In this document: piece after piece, positions 1 through 10,400 of the stretch
Layout of the letters: each line of letters opens with the position of its first letter
How positions within the stretch are numbered: the stretch's first letter is position 1
Source of the DNA: Leishmania mexicana MHOM/GT/2001/U1103
Lineage: Eukaryota > Euglenozoa > Kinetoplastea > Trypanosomatida > Trypanosomatidae
Assembly (NCBI RefSeq): GCF_000234665.1
Contig: NC_018338.1
Location: 1,464,023 to 1,528,022, forward strand
Direction: 5' to 3'
DNA: 64,000 bases
The notes under the pieces: generated by a model
Told to the model about the DNA's origin: nothing
Database searches by the model: none
The model's input: only the letters and a program-made list of their open reading frames with translations
Translations under genes and position numbers: made by a program

Positions 1-126
1 CCTTTGCTCGGCGCTTTCTTGGTGCACCCGCAAGGCGAACCTACGACACACTTTCGCTGGCGAATCGCAAGAGGACGGCTTACAGAAACCAAAGCTCTTT
101 TTTTTTGACCATTTCAACTTTCTCTC

Positions 127-128
127 AG
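127..128 (+). promoter_or_regulatory. Putative trans-splice acceptor for the first PKA gene
   Basis: A T-rich tract (about 99-126) ends in the dinucleotide AG at 127-128. This fits a spliced-leader acceptor about 84 nt ahead of the ATG at 212. No ATG lies between the AG and 212, which supports that start. Not experimentally established. Confidence 0.4.
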
Positions 129-211
129 CCTCTTTCGGCTACCATTCCTTTGACACAGACGGTGTGAAGTGGCATCAGCTCGCGCACTACTGATTGCATC
201 TCTCTTGCGCC

Positions 212-1360
212 ATGCTAGTGAGTGTGGAGCCGAAACCTGAGGTGGCTGGCACAGTCCACGCACCCCTTCGGCCCAGGAGGACGAGTGTACGCGGTGCGTC
301 TCCCATTATCCCCACTCCGTCCAGATTGGTGCATGCTGCGTCCCCTAGGACGTGGTCCTCCTCTTTGAAACCCAAGGTCGGGTGCACCTTTGAGAGGCCG
401 GACACCTCCAGCTGGAAACTCTCGGACTTCGAATTGAAAAACACGCTCGGCACCGGCTCCTTCGGCCGCGTGCGCATCGCTCACCGCAAGGGCACGGAGG
501 AGTACTACGCGATCAAGTGCCTGAGAAAGCGTGAGATCATCAAGATGAAGCAGCAGCAGCACGTTGCGCAGGAAAAGGGGATCCTAATGGAGGTGTGTCA
601 CCCGTTCATCGTGAACATGATGTGCTCCTTCCAGGACGAGAAGAAGGTGTACTTTGTGCTGGAGTTCGTGATGGGCGGCGAGATGTTCACGCACCTGCGC
701 ACTGCTGGGCGGTTCCCGAATGACGTTGCGAAGTTCTACCACGCGGAGCTGGTGCTTGCGTTCGAGTACCTGCACTCGCTGGACGTGATCTACCGCGATC
801 TGAAGCCGGAGAATCTGCTGCTGGACAACAAGGGGCACGTGAAGGTGACGGACTTTGGGTTTGCGAAGAAGGTGCCGGACCGGACGTTCACGCTGTGCGG
901 GACACCGGTGTATCTTGCGCCGGAGGTGATCCAGAGCAAGGGCCACGGGAAGGCGGTGGACTGGTGGACGATGGGCGTGCTGCTGTACGAATTCATTGCT
1001 GGATACCCGCCGTTCTACGATGACACGCCGTTCCGGATTTACGAGAAGATCCTTGCTGGGCGGCTGAAGTTCCCGAACTGGTTTGACGGCCGCGCTCGCG
1101 ACCTTGTGAAGGCGCTGCTGCAGACAGACCATACGAAGCGCCTGGGGTCGCTGAAAGGCGGGCTAGCGGATGTGAAGAACCACCCGTACTTCCACGGCGT
1201 GAACTGGAGCAAGCTGTACGCCCGCTACTACCCCGCGCCGATCCCTGTGCGGGTGAAGAGCCCTGGCGACACGAGCAACTTCGAAAAGCACCCGGACAGC
1301 CCGGTCGACCGCACGCCTGCGCTGACGTCGGCGCAGCAGGCCGAATTCAAGGGGTTCTAA
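212..1360 (+). CDS. PKAC: cAMP-dependent protein kinase catalytic subunit, first copy, with Glu-to-Val in the P+1 segment
   Basis: Encodes a 382-residue AGC serine/threonine kinase of the PKA catalytic family. Visible features are the glycine loop near residue 80, ATP-binding Lys102, the YRDLKPEN catalytic loop with Asp196, DFG at Asp214, the activation-loop Thr227 (equivalent to mammalian T197) and a C-terminal AEFKGF hydrophobic motif of the FxxF type. The ATG at 212 was chosen because the six in-frame codons before it start from TTG only. Residues from about 60 onward are nearly identical to the second copy at 34517-35632, while the N-terminal 60 residues are unrelated. The oddity is Val233 (codon 908-910) where the other copy and AGC kinases generally have Glu in GTPEYLAPE. 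In mammalian PKA that Glu (E203) contacts upstream Arg in pseudosubstrate. The frame is intact, so this is a gene with a potentially altered substrate pocket, or a sequencing or allelic variant. Confidence 0.93.
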   Translation: MLVSVEPKPEVAGTVHAPLRPRRTSVRGASPIIPTPSRLVHAASPRTWSSSLKPKVGCTFERPDTSSWKLSDFELKNTLGTGSFGRVRIAHRKGTEEYYAIKCLRKREIIKMKQQQHVAQEKGILMEVCHPFIVNMMCSFQDEKKVYFVLEFVMGGEMFTHLRTAGRFPNDVAKFYHAELVLAFEYLHSLDVIYRDLKPENLLLDNKGHVKVTDFGFAKKVPDRTFTLCGTPVYLAPEVIQSKGHGKAVDWWTMGVLLYEFIAGYPPFYDDTPFRIYEKILAGRLKFPNWFDGRARDLVKALLQTDHTKRLGSLKGGLADVKNHPYFHGVNWSKLYARYYPAPIPVRVKSPGDTSNFEKHPDSPVDRTPALTSAQQAEFKGF

Positions 1361-3239
1361 ATGCTGCTGCTGCTTCGCGCTATGATTCTCACGTCTGCAT
1401 CTCATTCTGTGGGCATATGTTTGTGCTCAGTCTTTATGTTTGGTGTGTGAAGGTAGCTGTTGCAGCCTGTGCCCATCGAAAGACACTCCTTTTTTTTGCC
1501 TTTTCGGCCTTGTTACCTCCCCGATCTTCTGTTGTGGTTAGAGATGAGTATTTTGACCACCTACTGGAACCTGTTTGGAACCCCTCGTCTTTCATAATTT
1601 GTACTTGGCTCACCGATTTTCTCACGTCGACCCTACATGTGTGTCTATCTTCTCTGTCATCAGTGTGGTTGTTACACACGCGTGTACGTTTCTGTGTGTG
1701 TGCGTGTGTGTGTGTTGGGGGAGGGGAGCGCATGACTGCGCGGGGTGCTCTTTTTTTTCCGCTTAGCTTTGTTTCATATGTTCAAAAAAATAAATAAATA
1801 GGAGAACGGGGGGAGACACGACAGTAGAATGAGCACCATGCTTTCTGTAGCTGATGTTTTCATCAACCGTTGGCATGTCCTTTCCTTTCTCTGTTTTTAT
1901 TCTTCTCACCCCCACTCCCCCAGCCTTTCGCATGCAGCCTTGAGTACAGCATAAACGAAACACGTTGCAGCGTCTTTCTTTTTTCACCAATTTGTTGATT
2001 TCCCGTCTCCGTGATACGAGGACAGTACGGAGCGTTGGCTTCCCTCTTCTTGCTTGTTTGATGGGCAACATGCGTTTTTCTGTTTCTCAGCCTCTGCGCG
2101 CCGTGTGTACGGGATATGTGATGAAACCACACATGTGTAGGGACACTGCTGGGCAAGGGAGAGAGAGGCGGAGGGGTTTCCGCCCTCCCCTTCTCCGCTG
2201 ACTTTCGGAGGCGCGTGCAACATACAGTGACGACGACTACCACACGACTCTCCTTTTTCTTTCTCTCTATACGTCTCTTCGCTCTTCTTTGCCTTTTCAA
2301 TTTTCCTTTGCGATTTCTCGCCATGTGTATGCGGAAGCATGCCCATGTGTGTATATATATATGTTTTGGCGCATGTAGGGTTAGTGAAGCCCATTCACGC
2401 GATGATTTTCAACTTGGTCTCGCCGTGTGCACATCCAGGTTGCGCCGTGTATATTGGAGGACGGGCCCATTGTCCTTTGCCCTCAATCTTCGAGTGTGCC
2501 GCCTTTCTTTCCCTTGTCTGCTCACTGATATTCCAAAGAGTGGCTTACCGTTTTTTTCTCTCTAGCGTATCAGTTTTCTCCTGAGGTTCGATGTGGGCGG
2601 GCTTTTGAGTGCATCTCTTCTCTCTTGTTCTGCACGCTTAGCTTTGTGTGTGTGTGCGTACGTGTGTATGGAACGGCACCGTGAGGGACATGTCTGTGCG
2701 TGTGTCTTTCTGCCGCGGAAGACTGTAGTTGCCTTCTGTCTCTCCTTTACTTCGCCTTTCGCGTCTCTCTCTATGTCTTCGTCTCGCGCTTCTTGTCATG
2801 CGGGAAAGTGGCACCATCACCTTTTTTCCCCATGTGGGAGGGGAGAGACTTTGCGTATCACATGCGCACATGAACAGAAGGCTACACATATGGATGCACT
2901 GCAAACATGTTCTTGTAGAGGGGGTCTTGGTGGTTGAATGGCTTGACCAGTGTAGAGAGCGGCGAAGTGAAACTCCGACACACCCACACCCACACCCACA
3001 CACGCAGAGAACAACAAAGCGATGCAGAGGTGAAGAGCAGTCAAACAAGGAGAGAGCCATACAACTCAGTGTTGTGCGCCATGAATGTTACTGTCGCAGG
3101 GCACCTCAGCGGCACTGCTCGCTGGTGTGACTCGTGCACGATAGTAATCGTCGCTGCAAACTGTCCCCTCTCTTGTTTTCCTTTTCGCTCTCCTTTTGTT
3201 TCGCTTCTTCCTCTTTTATTTTTGTTCACTCTGAAATCA

Positions 3240-3790
3240 GCCCGGATATCAAGGGGGGCGGGGGCGGGATGCATGCCTCCGTGCGTGTGGTATCTCAGAG
3301 GGCCAGTTCCCCCACTCTGCTAAAACCAAGCAGCTGCATTTATCCTTGCCAAATACCGAGCCGCCTCTGGCGGTGACAGGGTCACGTGCGTACGCCACAG
3401 GGTAGTCGGAGCGATGCATCGCTACTAATGTCGGCGGTGAGGTCCTGGATGACGTTGTTCCGGAGAGGGCCTGCAGCAGTGAACACTTTTGTGCCATCTA
3501 TACGATGGGGAGAGCGTCAGCGTGACTCGAACGCATCTCACCCGGCCCTCGCTGCCCAGCGTGAGGAGGCTGAGGGACGCCGAGGTATGCACCGCGTGGC
3601 GGCCGGCATGATGAGGAGGCGTCTGTGAGGCGACCTGGGAGGCCGAGGGGGAGTGTCTCTCAGGTGACTGAGTCGGCGCACTGCTGCAACCCGCGCCTAC
3701 GACCGCTTAGCACCACGCGAGGTGGGTCTGGGACAGGTGGGAATCAAGTGGAGCTGGACGCATGTTCTGCGGCCGGGCGAATATGCTGGG
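3240..3790. repeat. GC-rich island, possible degenerate SIDER-type retroposon
   Basis: About 550 bases of GC-rich, non-pyrimidine-biased DNA stand out from the surrounding spacer and lie in the presumed 3' UTR of the PKA gene. SIDER elements of Leishmania have about this size and location. I cannot align it to either of the retroposon copies elsewhere in the window, so the assignment rests on composition, size and position only. Confidence 0.3.
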
Positions 3791-5178
3791 AGGCGGGAAC
3801 ATTCTTTTCAGTCTGTGTTGCATATGCTTTTCCTTTTTCGTCTTGCTTATGAGAACGGAGGCCCTTTGTTTTGTTTGGTTCCAAAGTCCCCCTCATGATC
3901 TTCACAGAACTGCTGAAGGAACGAAGTATGTGATGAATACGGCGTGCCACAGTGATGCTCTCTGTCGTGTGTGTTTATCTGTGTGTATGTGTGTGTGTCA
4001 CAGGCACAACGTTGGTGTCGCTTCAATCGCCACGCCCTTCGCGTTGGTGAATGTCTCTTGGGGGGGGGGGAGCCTGAAAAAGGAGAACAAGTGCTCTTTC
4101 AATGTGCTTCTCCTTGAGTGCAGTTTAGTTGTGGCGAGATACGGTTGACGAAGAGGGATGATTGAAGGAAGCCGGTGCCCGTGCCAAACAAGGGCAAAAA
4201 GAAGACATCTCGTGCGTATATGGAGCACCCTACGTCGTCAGCGTACGAGGAGGAGGGCGGGGATGCGCATACATGCTCGACGTGTTCGAGGTGGTTCAGC
4301 TCTTTTCAAGTTTTGCGTTAGCAGTGCAGAGACGGTGCGTGTTGCTGATGCGCGAGGCGGCAGCTTCACACCTGCCCCCCCCCCTCCTTTCGAGGCCAGG
4401 CGGAGGGCGAGAGAGAACTGAGGGCGGGTCAAAGTGTTCCGCAAGCATACACCACATTTGGTACTTCGCGCTGAGCTGCGACTACATCCTTCGATTTTGG
4501 TATTAACGCTTTCATGAAGTCCAACGACTCGCCCTCCTCCTTTCACCACCTTTGCCTTCCCTCATACTGACTTTGGCGTCCGTGTTGTGCGCGCGCACAG
4601 GTGCTCACGAGACATTGCACCCATCTTCTCTACCTCACGAAGAAGAGGATCACGGTTGTTCGCATAGAAACGAGGAAGGAGAACTCGCGCGCGCACGCTA
4701 GCACAAGCGGACAGAAGGCGCACGCAAACACAAGCAAGCACACACTCGCTCTCGCACGGCGAGGGCTCTTTCTTTACCTTCATAGACACGCGGTTTTCAC
4801 GTGTACTGCTCATATGCGGCGCTCTCTGCTTTCTCTGAAGAACATCTTTCCTAGCACGGGCTGTCTCGTTTCTTCTCAAATACGTGGCGCTCTAACTTCC
4901 TCTTTTGTGACTGACGCGTAGGCCGCTGCGAGAAAGGCGTGCGCGCGCCTGTGCGTGTGTTTGCGCGCATTGAGCTTGACGCAGGGGCTCCTTAGAGGCG
5001 ACATTGTGAACTCCTCTTCCCTCGACCGAGTTGGTGTGCTGCTCGCCTTGAGTGTCGGCGTTGAAAAGGCAAACGCGCCCTTGTCGCGAATTCACGCCAA
5101 GTACGTGCTGGGCATATCACCATCTTTTTTCTCTCTCTGGTTCCCTCCCCATCGACGCGCTCCTTGAGTTGCTTTCCC

Positions 5179-5180
5179 AG
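5179..5180 (+). promoter_or_regulatory. Putative trans-splice acceptor for the SUMO ligase gene
   Basis: A pyrimidine-rich stretch (about 5124-5178) ends in CCCAG. No ATG occurs between this AG and the ATG at 5289, which fits that start codon and a 5' UTR of about 108 nt. Another pyrimidine run follows downstream, so the exact site is uncertain. Confidence 0.4.
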
Positions 5181-5288
5181 ACGCTTGATCTCCTTGCCCT
5201 CCCCCCTTCCCTCCCCTCCCCCTTATCTCCCCGAACACAAAAACCGAGGCGAGTGCGCTTAAGGTTTTGTGCACTCTCGCGCACCATT

Positions 5289-7445
5289 ATGACTCATGCC
5301 AATGGCAACGGCTCTTTGCGCGGTATGACTGAGAGTGACTGGCGGCGGTTGCACAGCCGCGTCGTTCCCAATCGTGTTTCGCTGCCGGAGTTTAAGACCA
5401 TCGTTTTGGACGGTACCGTGCACGATCACTATCTAGCCAAAGATCTTCACAAGATCATGCAGGAGCTTCGCGATCTCTTGTACGAGCACGGCGAGCTGCG
5501 CGAGGCCTCCGTGCTTCCCTTGAACGGGAGGAAACAAGAGCTGTCGCGCGCGGCGGCGACAGCGGTCCGTCTGATAGACTCTGGCGGCGACGGCATTCCA
5601 GCTCTGCGTCGGCCCTCCGACATCAGCTCGGGTGCAACAGGGGCACTAGGTGACCGCCAAGGCTCCACCTCACCCACTCTCGGCAGCGCCAGTGACCCAC
5701 GACTCTCTGATGGTGGAAAGGGCAGCGCTGAGGACGCGCTCTCACACCAGCCGCTTCAAGCGACAGCTTCAACTTTGCCCATCAGCCCTCGACGGTCTTC
5801 ACGGGTGCTGCCACTCACTGACCACATTCAAGAAGAGGGGCGGACACTTTTGTCTGTTCACTCTCTCAACACGGTGCCGCCGCCTACGGTTTTACTGCCT
5901 CCGTCAACGAGGGCTTCACCCGCCTCTTCGCCACCCTCGACGCGCGCTCGAGAGGAGGCCGTGCCTCGGGACGGCAGCACTTGTCCTGCCCACACAAGCG
6001 CCTGCACAGCATCATCAGGGTTCTCAGCGCGCTTTCCAACATCGCGGACGGCGAACGCGCGCGTCTCTTCGACCGTCGCCCACAACGCCGCAACTTCGTA
6101 CGCTGTCGTCGGTGCGCCCTCAACTTCTTCGGCGTCCGCAGCAGCGCCGCTGTCTCTGCCCACTGTGCCGCTTTCGACGTCCTCGTCGAATGAGATCGCG
6201 CAGCTGAACGAATCAGCGCCGCCGTTCTTTCGAATCCTGAGCGTACCGCGTCGATTTCAGCTCCGTTTTGGCTCGTCGATGCTGCGGTTCGAGATCCCGG
6301 TGCAGTACGTGGATGGCGTCAATAGCCGTCAGCTCCGCATCTACATGATTCCGCTGCGTCACCCCAACACGCCAGCGCGTTGGCCGACGGCGAAGGAGAT
6401 TGTGGTGTATGTGAACAAGCAGTGTGTCATGACACCGTGGAAGCGCTCGTGGCCAGACCGTGAGCGGGAGGTTGCCGAAACGTACCTGCCACTGGACATC
6501 ACGTACCTGCTGAGCCGCAACCCCGATGCTCAACATGTGCAGGTGGACATTCACAACAAGGAGTACCAGACGCCGGCTATTCTGGCAGTGGTGCAGCTAC
6601 GCTCGCTGGAGGAGGTGACGGAGTGGATGCTGTCCTCACGACTGGGGTGCCGGAATGCGGTGCAGGCAAGACAATTGCTGCTCAGCAGCCCGTCCAGCGT
6701 CAATGCGCTCGCGTCGACATCGTCGGCAACCCTGCTGCTCTCGAACAATGCGGCGATTCAGCGCACCTACGCGGCGATCATGGCAGACGACGAGGACGAC
6801 GACGGCCTCGAGATGGACGATCCCGTCATCACCACAAAGTGCCCCATTTCCCAGCTGCCTCTCTCCGTCCCGGTGCGCGGCAGCCGGTGCACCCATCTGC
6901 AGTGCGTCGATCTCAACGCGTTTCTTGTTAGTAGCAACAAGGCCTCCTACTGGAACTGTGCTCTCTGCGATGCTGAAATGAGGCCGTGCGACGTGCGGGT
7001 GGACACAATTCTCTGGAGCTACTTGTGCACCTTCGCCTCAATGGACGCCTACCCGCTGTACCTGCACTTGTCGGCACGCGCTGCGCCGAAAGAGGGGGAG
7101 CCGAGGTACCACTGGCACCCCTCAACCCGAACCGGTGAGGACGCGGACGTCGTCTTGGATGATAGCGAGAGCGACGGTGAGAACGAGCGAACAAGGGACC
7201 CGCCGTCGGTTTCAGGGCCTGCAGCGGCTTCTGTAAGCGCGAGTTCTATGGAAGCCCCTGCTCCATTTAGTGAAGCGACTTCGGTGTCGGCCCCGAACGG
7301 CGAACGGCTCCCAGCACCCTCAGCCGTTCCTCACAGAGGCGAGGCTTGGGCAGAAGGTTTGGGGCATTTGCGGAAGCGTGGCCGTGACGACGACTCAGCA
7401 ACGGAGGAGCGGCGCGGGACCGCTGACGATCCAATCGAACTCTGA
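5289..7445 (+). CDS. SIZ1: PIAS/Siz-type SUMO E3 ligase with MIZ/SP-RING zinc finger
   Basis: 718 residues. The MIZ/SP-RING is clear: CPIS at Cys518, then Cys534, His536, Cys539, and a WNCALC segment with Cys557 and Cys560. This spacing is that of SP-RING ligases, which bring the SUMO-loaded E2 Ubc9 to substrates, mostly in the nucleus. A region at about 311-450 (beginning PPFFRILSVP) has the position and look of a PINIT domain. An acidic VVLDDSESD stretch near residue 621 resembles a SUMO-interacting motif. Residues about 100-300 are Ser/Ala/Pro-rich and probably disordered. The upstream in-frame extension begins only at GTG, so the ATG at 5289 is taken. T. brucei has a comparable enzyme, TbSIZ1. 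The downstream spacer is unusually long, so this gene may have a very long 3' UTR. Confidence 0.88.
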   Translation: MTHANGNGSLRGMTESDWRRLHSRVVPNRVSLPEFKTIVLDGTVHDHYLAKDLHKIMQELRDLLYEHGELREASVLPLNGRKQELSRAAATAVRLIDSGGDGIPALRRPSDISSGATGALGDRQGSTSPTLGSASDPRLSDGGKGSAEDALSHQPLQATASTLPISPRRSSRVLPLTDHIQEEGRTLLSVHSLNTVPPPTVLLPPSTRASPASSPPSTRAREEAVPRDGSTCPAHTSACTASSGFSARFPTSRTANARVSSTVAHNAATSYAVVGAPSTSSASAAAPLSLPTVPLSTSSSNEIAQLNESAPPFFRILSVPRRFQLRFGSSMLRFEIPVQYVDGVNSRQLRIYMIPLRHPNTPARWPTAKEIVVYVNKQCVMTPWKRSWPDREREVAETYLPLDITYLLSRNPDAQHVQVDIHNKEYQTPAILAVVQLRSLEEVTEWMLSSRLGCRNAVQARQLLLSSPSSVNALASTSSATLLLSNNAAIQRTYAAIMADDEDDDGLEMDDPVITTKCPISQLPLSVPVRGSRCTHLQCVDLNAFLVSSNKASYWNCALCDAEMRPCDVRVDTILWSYLCTFASMDAYPLYLHLSARAAPKEGEPRYHWHPSTRTGEDADVVLDDSESDGENERTRDPPSVSGPAAASVSASSMEAPAPFSEATSVSAPNGERLPAPSAVPHRGEAWAEGLGHLRKRGRDDDSATEERRGTADDPIEL

Positions 7446-10400
7446 GCGTCTACGCTCCTGCGCCTGTGAATTGCGTGTCGGTCTTAATGTGTCTTTCTGT
7501 TAAACAGATGTTTCACCTTCGCATAGATCTCTCTGGGCATGGGTTGCTGACGCCAGCGTGCCTCCCCCAGAGGGTTCTTCAGGGGAGGGGGACACACGCG
7601 CGCCCACACACACACACGCACACAAACAAACTTCTCCTGCCCTCTCGCTGAATGAATCTCTTAATCCCTCACTCTACTGAAAAGAAAAAAAACGCAGCGA
7701 CCATCAACAAAGCAGCGACACGCCGGTGAGCGGTGGCCAGGCGACCTCTGCACATCCTTGGAACAGGAAGAAAATTGTCATTCATCGCCTCACTTTTTTT
7801 CGATCCTTTCGCGTTCGATCCACCCCGATGGCAATACTCCTCACAGTCTCGGCAACGCGTTCAATGTCCCTGCTCTCCGCCGACCTCGCATCCAGACAAT
7901 GATGTCTGCCAGCGCGTTGCCTCTCACCTTCGTCTCCCCTTCTTGATTCTGTCTCCTCCTCGACACCCTTCCCCCGCTTTCCTCCACGACCCACTTGTCT
8001 TCCCCGCACTTGCATGGCGCGGCCAAACACACACTCACGCAACAGTTTCTCAGCAAGAACAACCGTTTATATTTGCTCACCCTCTTCCCTTCCTTCGAAT
8101 AGCATCGTAGCCCCCCTCCCCTCTTCCCTCTCACAACCGACCACCCCCACACTATCATCAGCTTCTCTTACTGTTTTTGTTTGTGTTTTTGGTCGTTTTG
8201 TTTTTCACACTTTTCGTTTGTTTAATTTGATTTTCTTTTTTTTTATTTGGTCCTATTGTTCTTCTCTTTTCTCCCCCCTTGTTTCTTCGTTTTTTTTTTC
8301 CTGCCCCGTTGTCCTCTCGTTTTTTCTTTGTGCTCCGTGTTTCCGTTGTGTCGCTGTCTCTCTCTCTCCCCCTCCCTCTCTCGCCTTCCCTCGCTCTTCC
8401 TCTATCACTCACTCATTCAATCACTCTCTTTTTTGTGCTTACCCCTCTTCGTTACCCGTTGTGTGTGTGCTCGCGCACGGTGCCGTGTGTGCCTGGTCTG
8501 TTTTTTTTTGTCTTTTCTCCCCCCTCCCCCTTTTTTTCGCTGTGAGTGTGCGGGCGGCTTGTACAGCCGAAGTTTCTTTTGTGTGTGATCGTGCTTTTTG
8601 TTTCCTTCATTTTTTTCGGTTTTCTATCTTGCTTCTGGACGATTGTGTGTGTGTGTTTACGCAGGTGTTTGCGGTTGTTTGTAGCTCTCTCCTTTTTTTG
8701 TGTTTTGGCCAGCGCTGAAGCTTTTGGATTGCTCTCTCTCTGTCTCGCTCTCGCTCTCTCTCACTCTCTCTTGTTGGACCCGTTTTTCTGTGTGGTGCGC
8801 GTTTCCGCGAATTCAAAAAAGAAAAGACAACAACCCCAGTCGCTGTGTGTCTTCGTTCTGTCCCGCTCACATCGCCTGCGCGTGTGCAAGCAAAAGTATA
8901 AAAAAGAAACAACAATACACGAAAAGAAAGATAAGCAGCACAACGAAAACGGAGAAGAATACACGAAGAAAAAAGCAAAAAAAAACAAATAAACAAACAA
9001 CAAAAAAAGAAGAGTGTTCACCAACCTCCCCCCTTTTTTACTCACAACCAGCACTATCATTACACGTGTCCACCCCCAGCATCTCTGACGATTTTCTGCT
9101 CGCAAGTGCCCACCGTCGTTGTCGTAGTTCGCATACGCATACGCATACGTTCTCTTGTTCAATTTTTTTTTGTTTTCTATCGCCTGCTTGCTCGGTGTCA
9201 TTCTTTTTTTTTTGCTGCTTGTTTCGTTTTCGAGTGTGTGTGTGCTGGCGTGCTCGTTTCACGGAAGTTCTCTTTGCTTGCCTCATTACGGGCGCGCAAC
9301 CACGCACGCCACTGCGGAAGCACATTGGGAATCTCAGCCCCTCTGCGCAATCCCCCTCCTTTTTGTGAAGTCTGCAGAAGGTGGAAAAGGACGAACACAC
9401 ACGCAAGACGTTGTTCTCTTTTTATATCTCTCTGTCCTTTTACGTGCGTGTGCGTGTGCGTGTGTGCGGCATCATCCTCTTTTTGTCTTATTATTTTAAC
9501 TTCTCTGACCTCGTCTCTCTCTCTCTCTCGGTGCCGAGACGCACTGTACGTACGGCGACGGCTTCCAGTCCTTTTTTTCTGGTCTTGACACTTTCTCCCT
9601 CCCCCTTCTCTCTCCTTTTTTGGGATTACTACGTCTACTAGTACCACCTGTTTCTCCTCGTTTCGCTTCTCTCTGGCGGGTCTTTGTCCGTCTGGTACTC
9701 CATTCCTTTACTACCGCATCACATCACGTGCATCGTATCACCCAAGACCATCACCACAAACTCTCTGCTCCTCTCAGACCTTGTCAACATACAGAAGACA
9801 CACACACACACAAGGAAACAAATACGAACTTACTCTGTCACCCACGAGTCATCTTCCCCTTGAACGAATTTCATCTCTTCTTCCACCGAGCCACCTCAAG
9901 AAGACAAAGGAACAACAGCTCCATCTTTTTTTTCTTGTGAGTTCTTCCTTCCTTTTACCCTCTTCTCTGTTTTTTTTGTCGTTCGTTTGAGTTTCGAGCA
10001 GTTAGTCTGCGCTACATTGTCCGTCTTCCTCCATCTGCTCATCTCTTTTTTTCTATTTCTCTGTTGCCCCTCCCCCTTTCTCCCTCCTCCCGTTCTCCGT
10101 GGTCTCTCGTTCTTTGATTTCTTGTTGTTTTATCTTTTACTCGCTTGGCTGCTGTTAAGGTATTATCTTCTCTTTTCTTATTGTTTCCCCGTTTTGCACA
10201 GCTCAGTAAGGGAAGAAACTCCTCTCTCACTGTCTGTCATTCCCTTCCCTTTCCCATCTCTCTCCCCCTCGCTCTCCCTCCATCTCCGGCTCCACCTTCC
10301 CCTCCCTTTGATTCGGTTGTGTTGTGTGTTTGCCCTCCCTCCACACTCTGTAGCTCATCTGTGTGACGTTTTTCTTGTTGTTGCTTTTTTTTTCTACGCC

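Larger units (their letters stand above)
1361..5288. other. Spacer: 3' UTR of the first PKA gene and 5' region of the SUMO ligase gene
   Basis: No credible gene is seen. The stretch is T/C-rich with GT and CA runs (for example about 1695-1715 and 2985-3003). It contains a G10 run near 4063-4072 and one GC-richer island at about 3240-3790, described separately. All open frames here are short and low in complexity. Confidence 0.7.

Noticed and set aside
212..1360. First PKA copy as a pseudogene
   Set aside because: The frame, all catalytic residues, activation-loop Thr and hydrophobic motif are intact. One Glu-to-Val change does not make it a pseudogene.
5052..5288. In-frame N-terminal extension of the SUMO ligase
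   Set aside because: It begins only at GTG and overlaps the likely splice acceptor and pyrimidine tract.
8014..8718. 234-codon + strand frame, Phe/Ser/Cys/Leu-rich, looking like membrane protein
   Set aside because: Pure translation of C/T tracts. It starts and ends arbitrarily and has no conserved pattern. Similar frames at 10469-11152, 18799-19482, 21670-22815 and 23075-24178 were rejected for the same reason.
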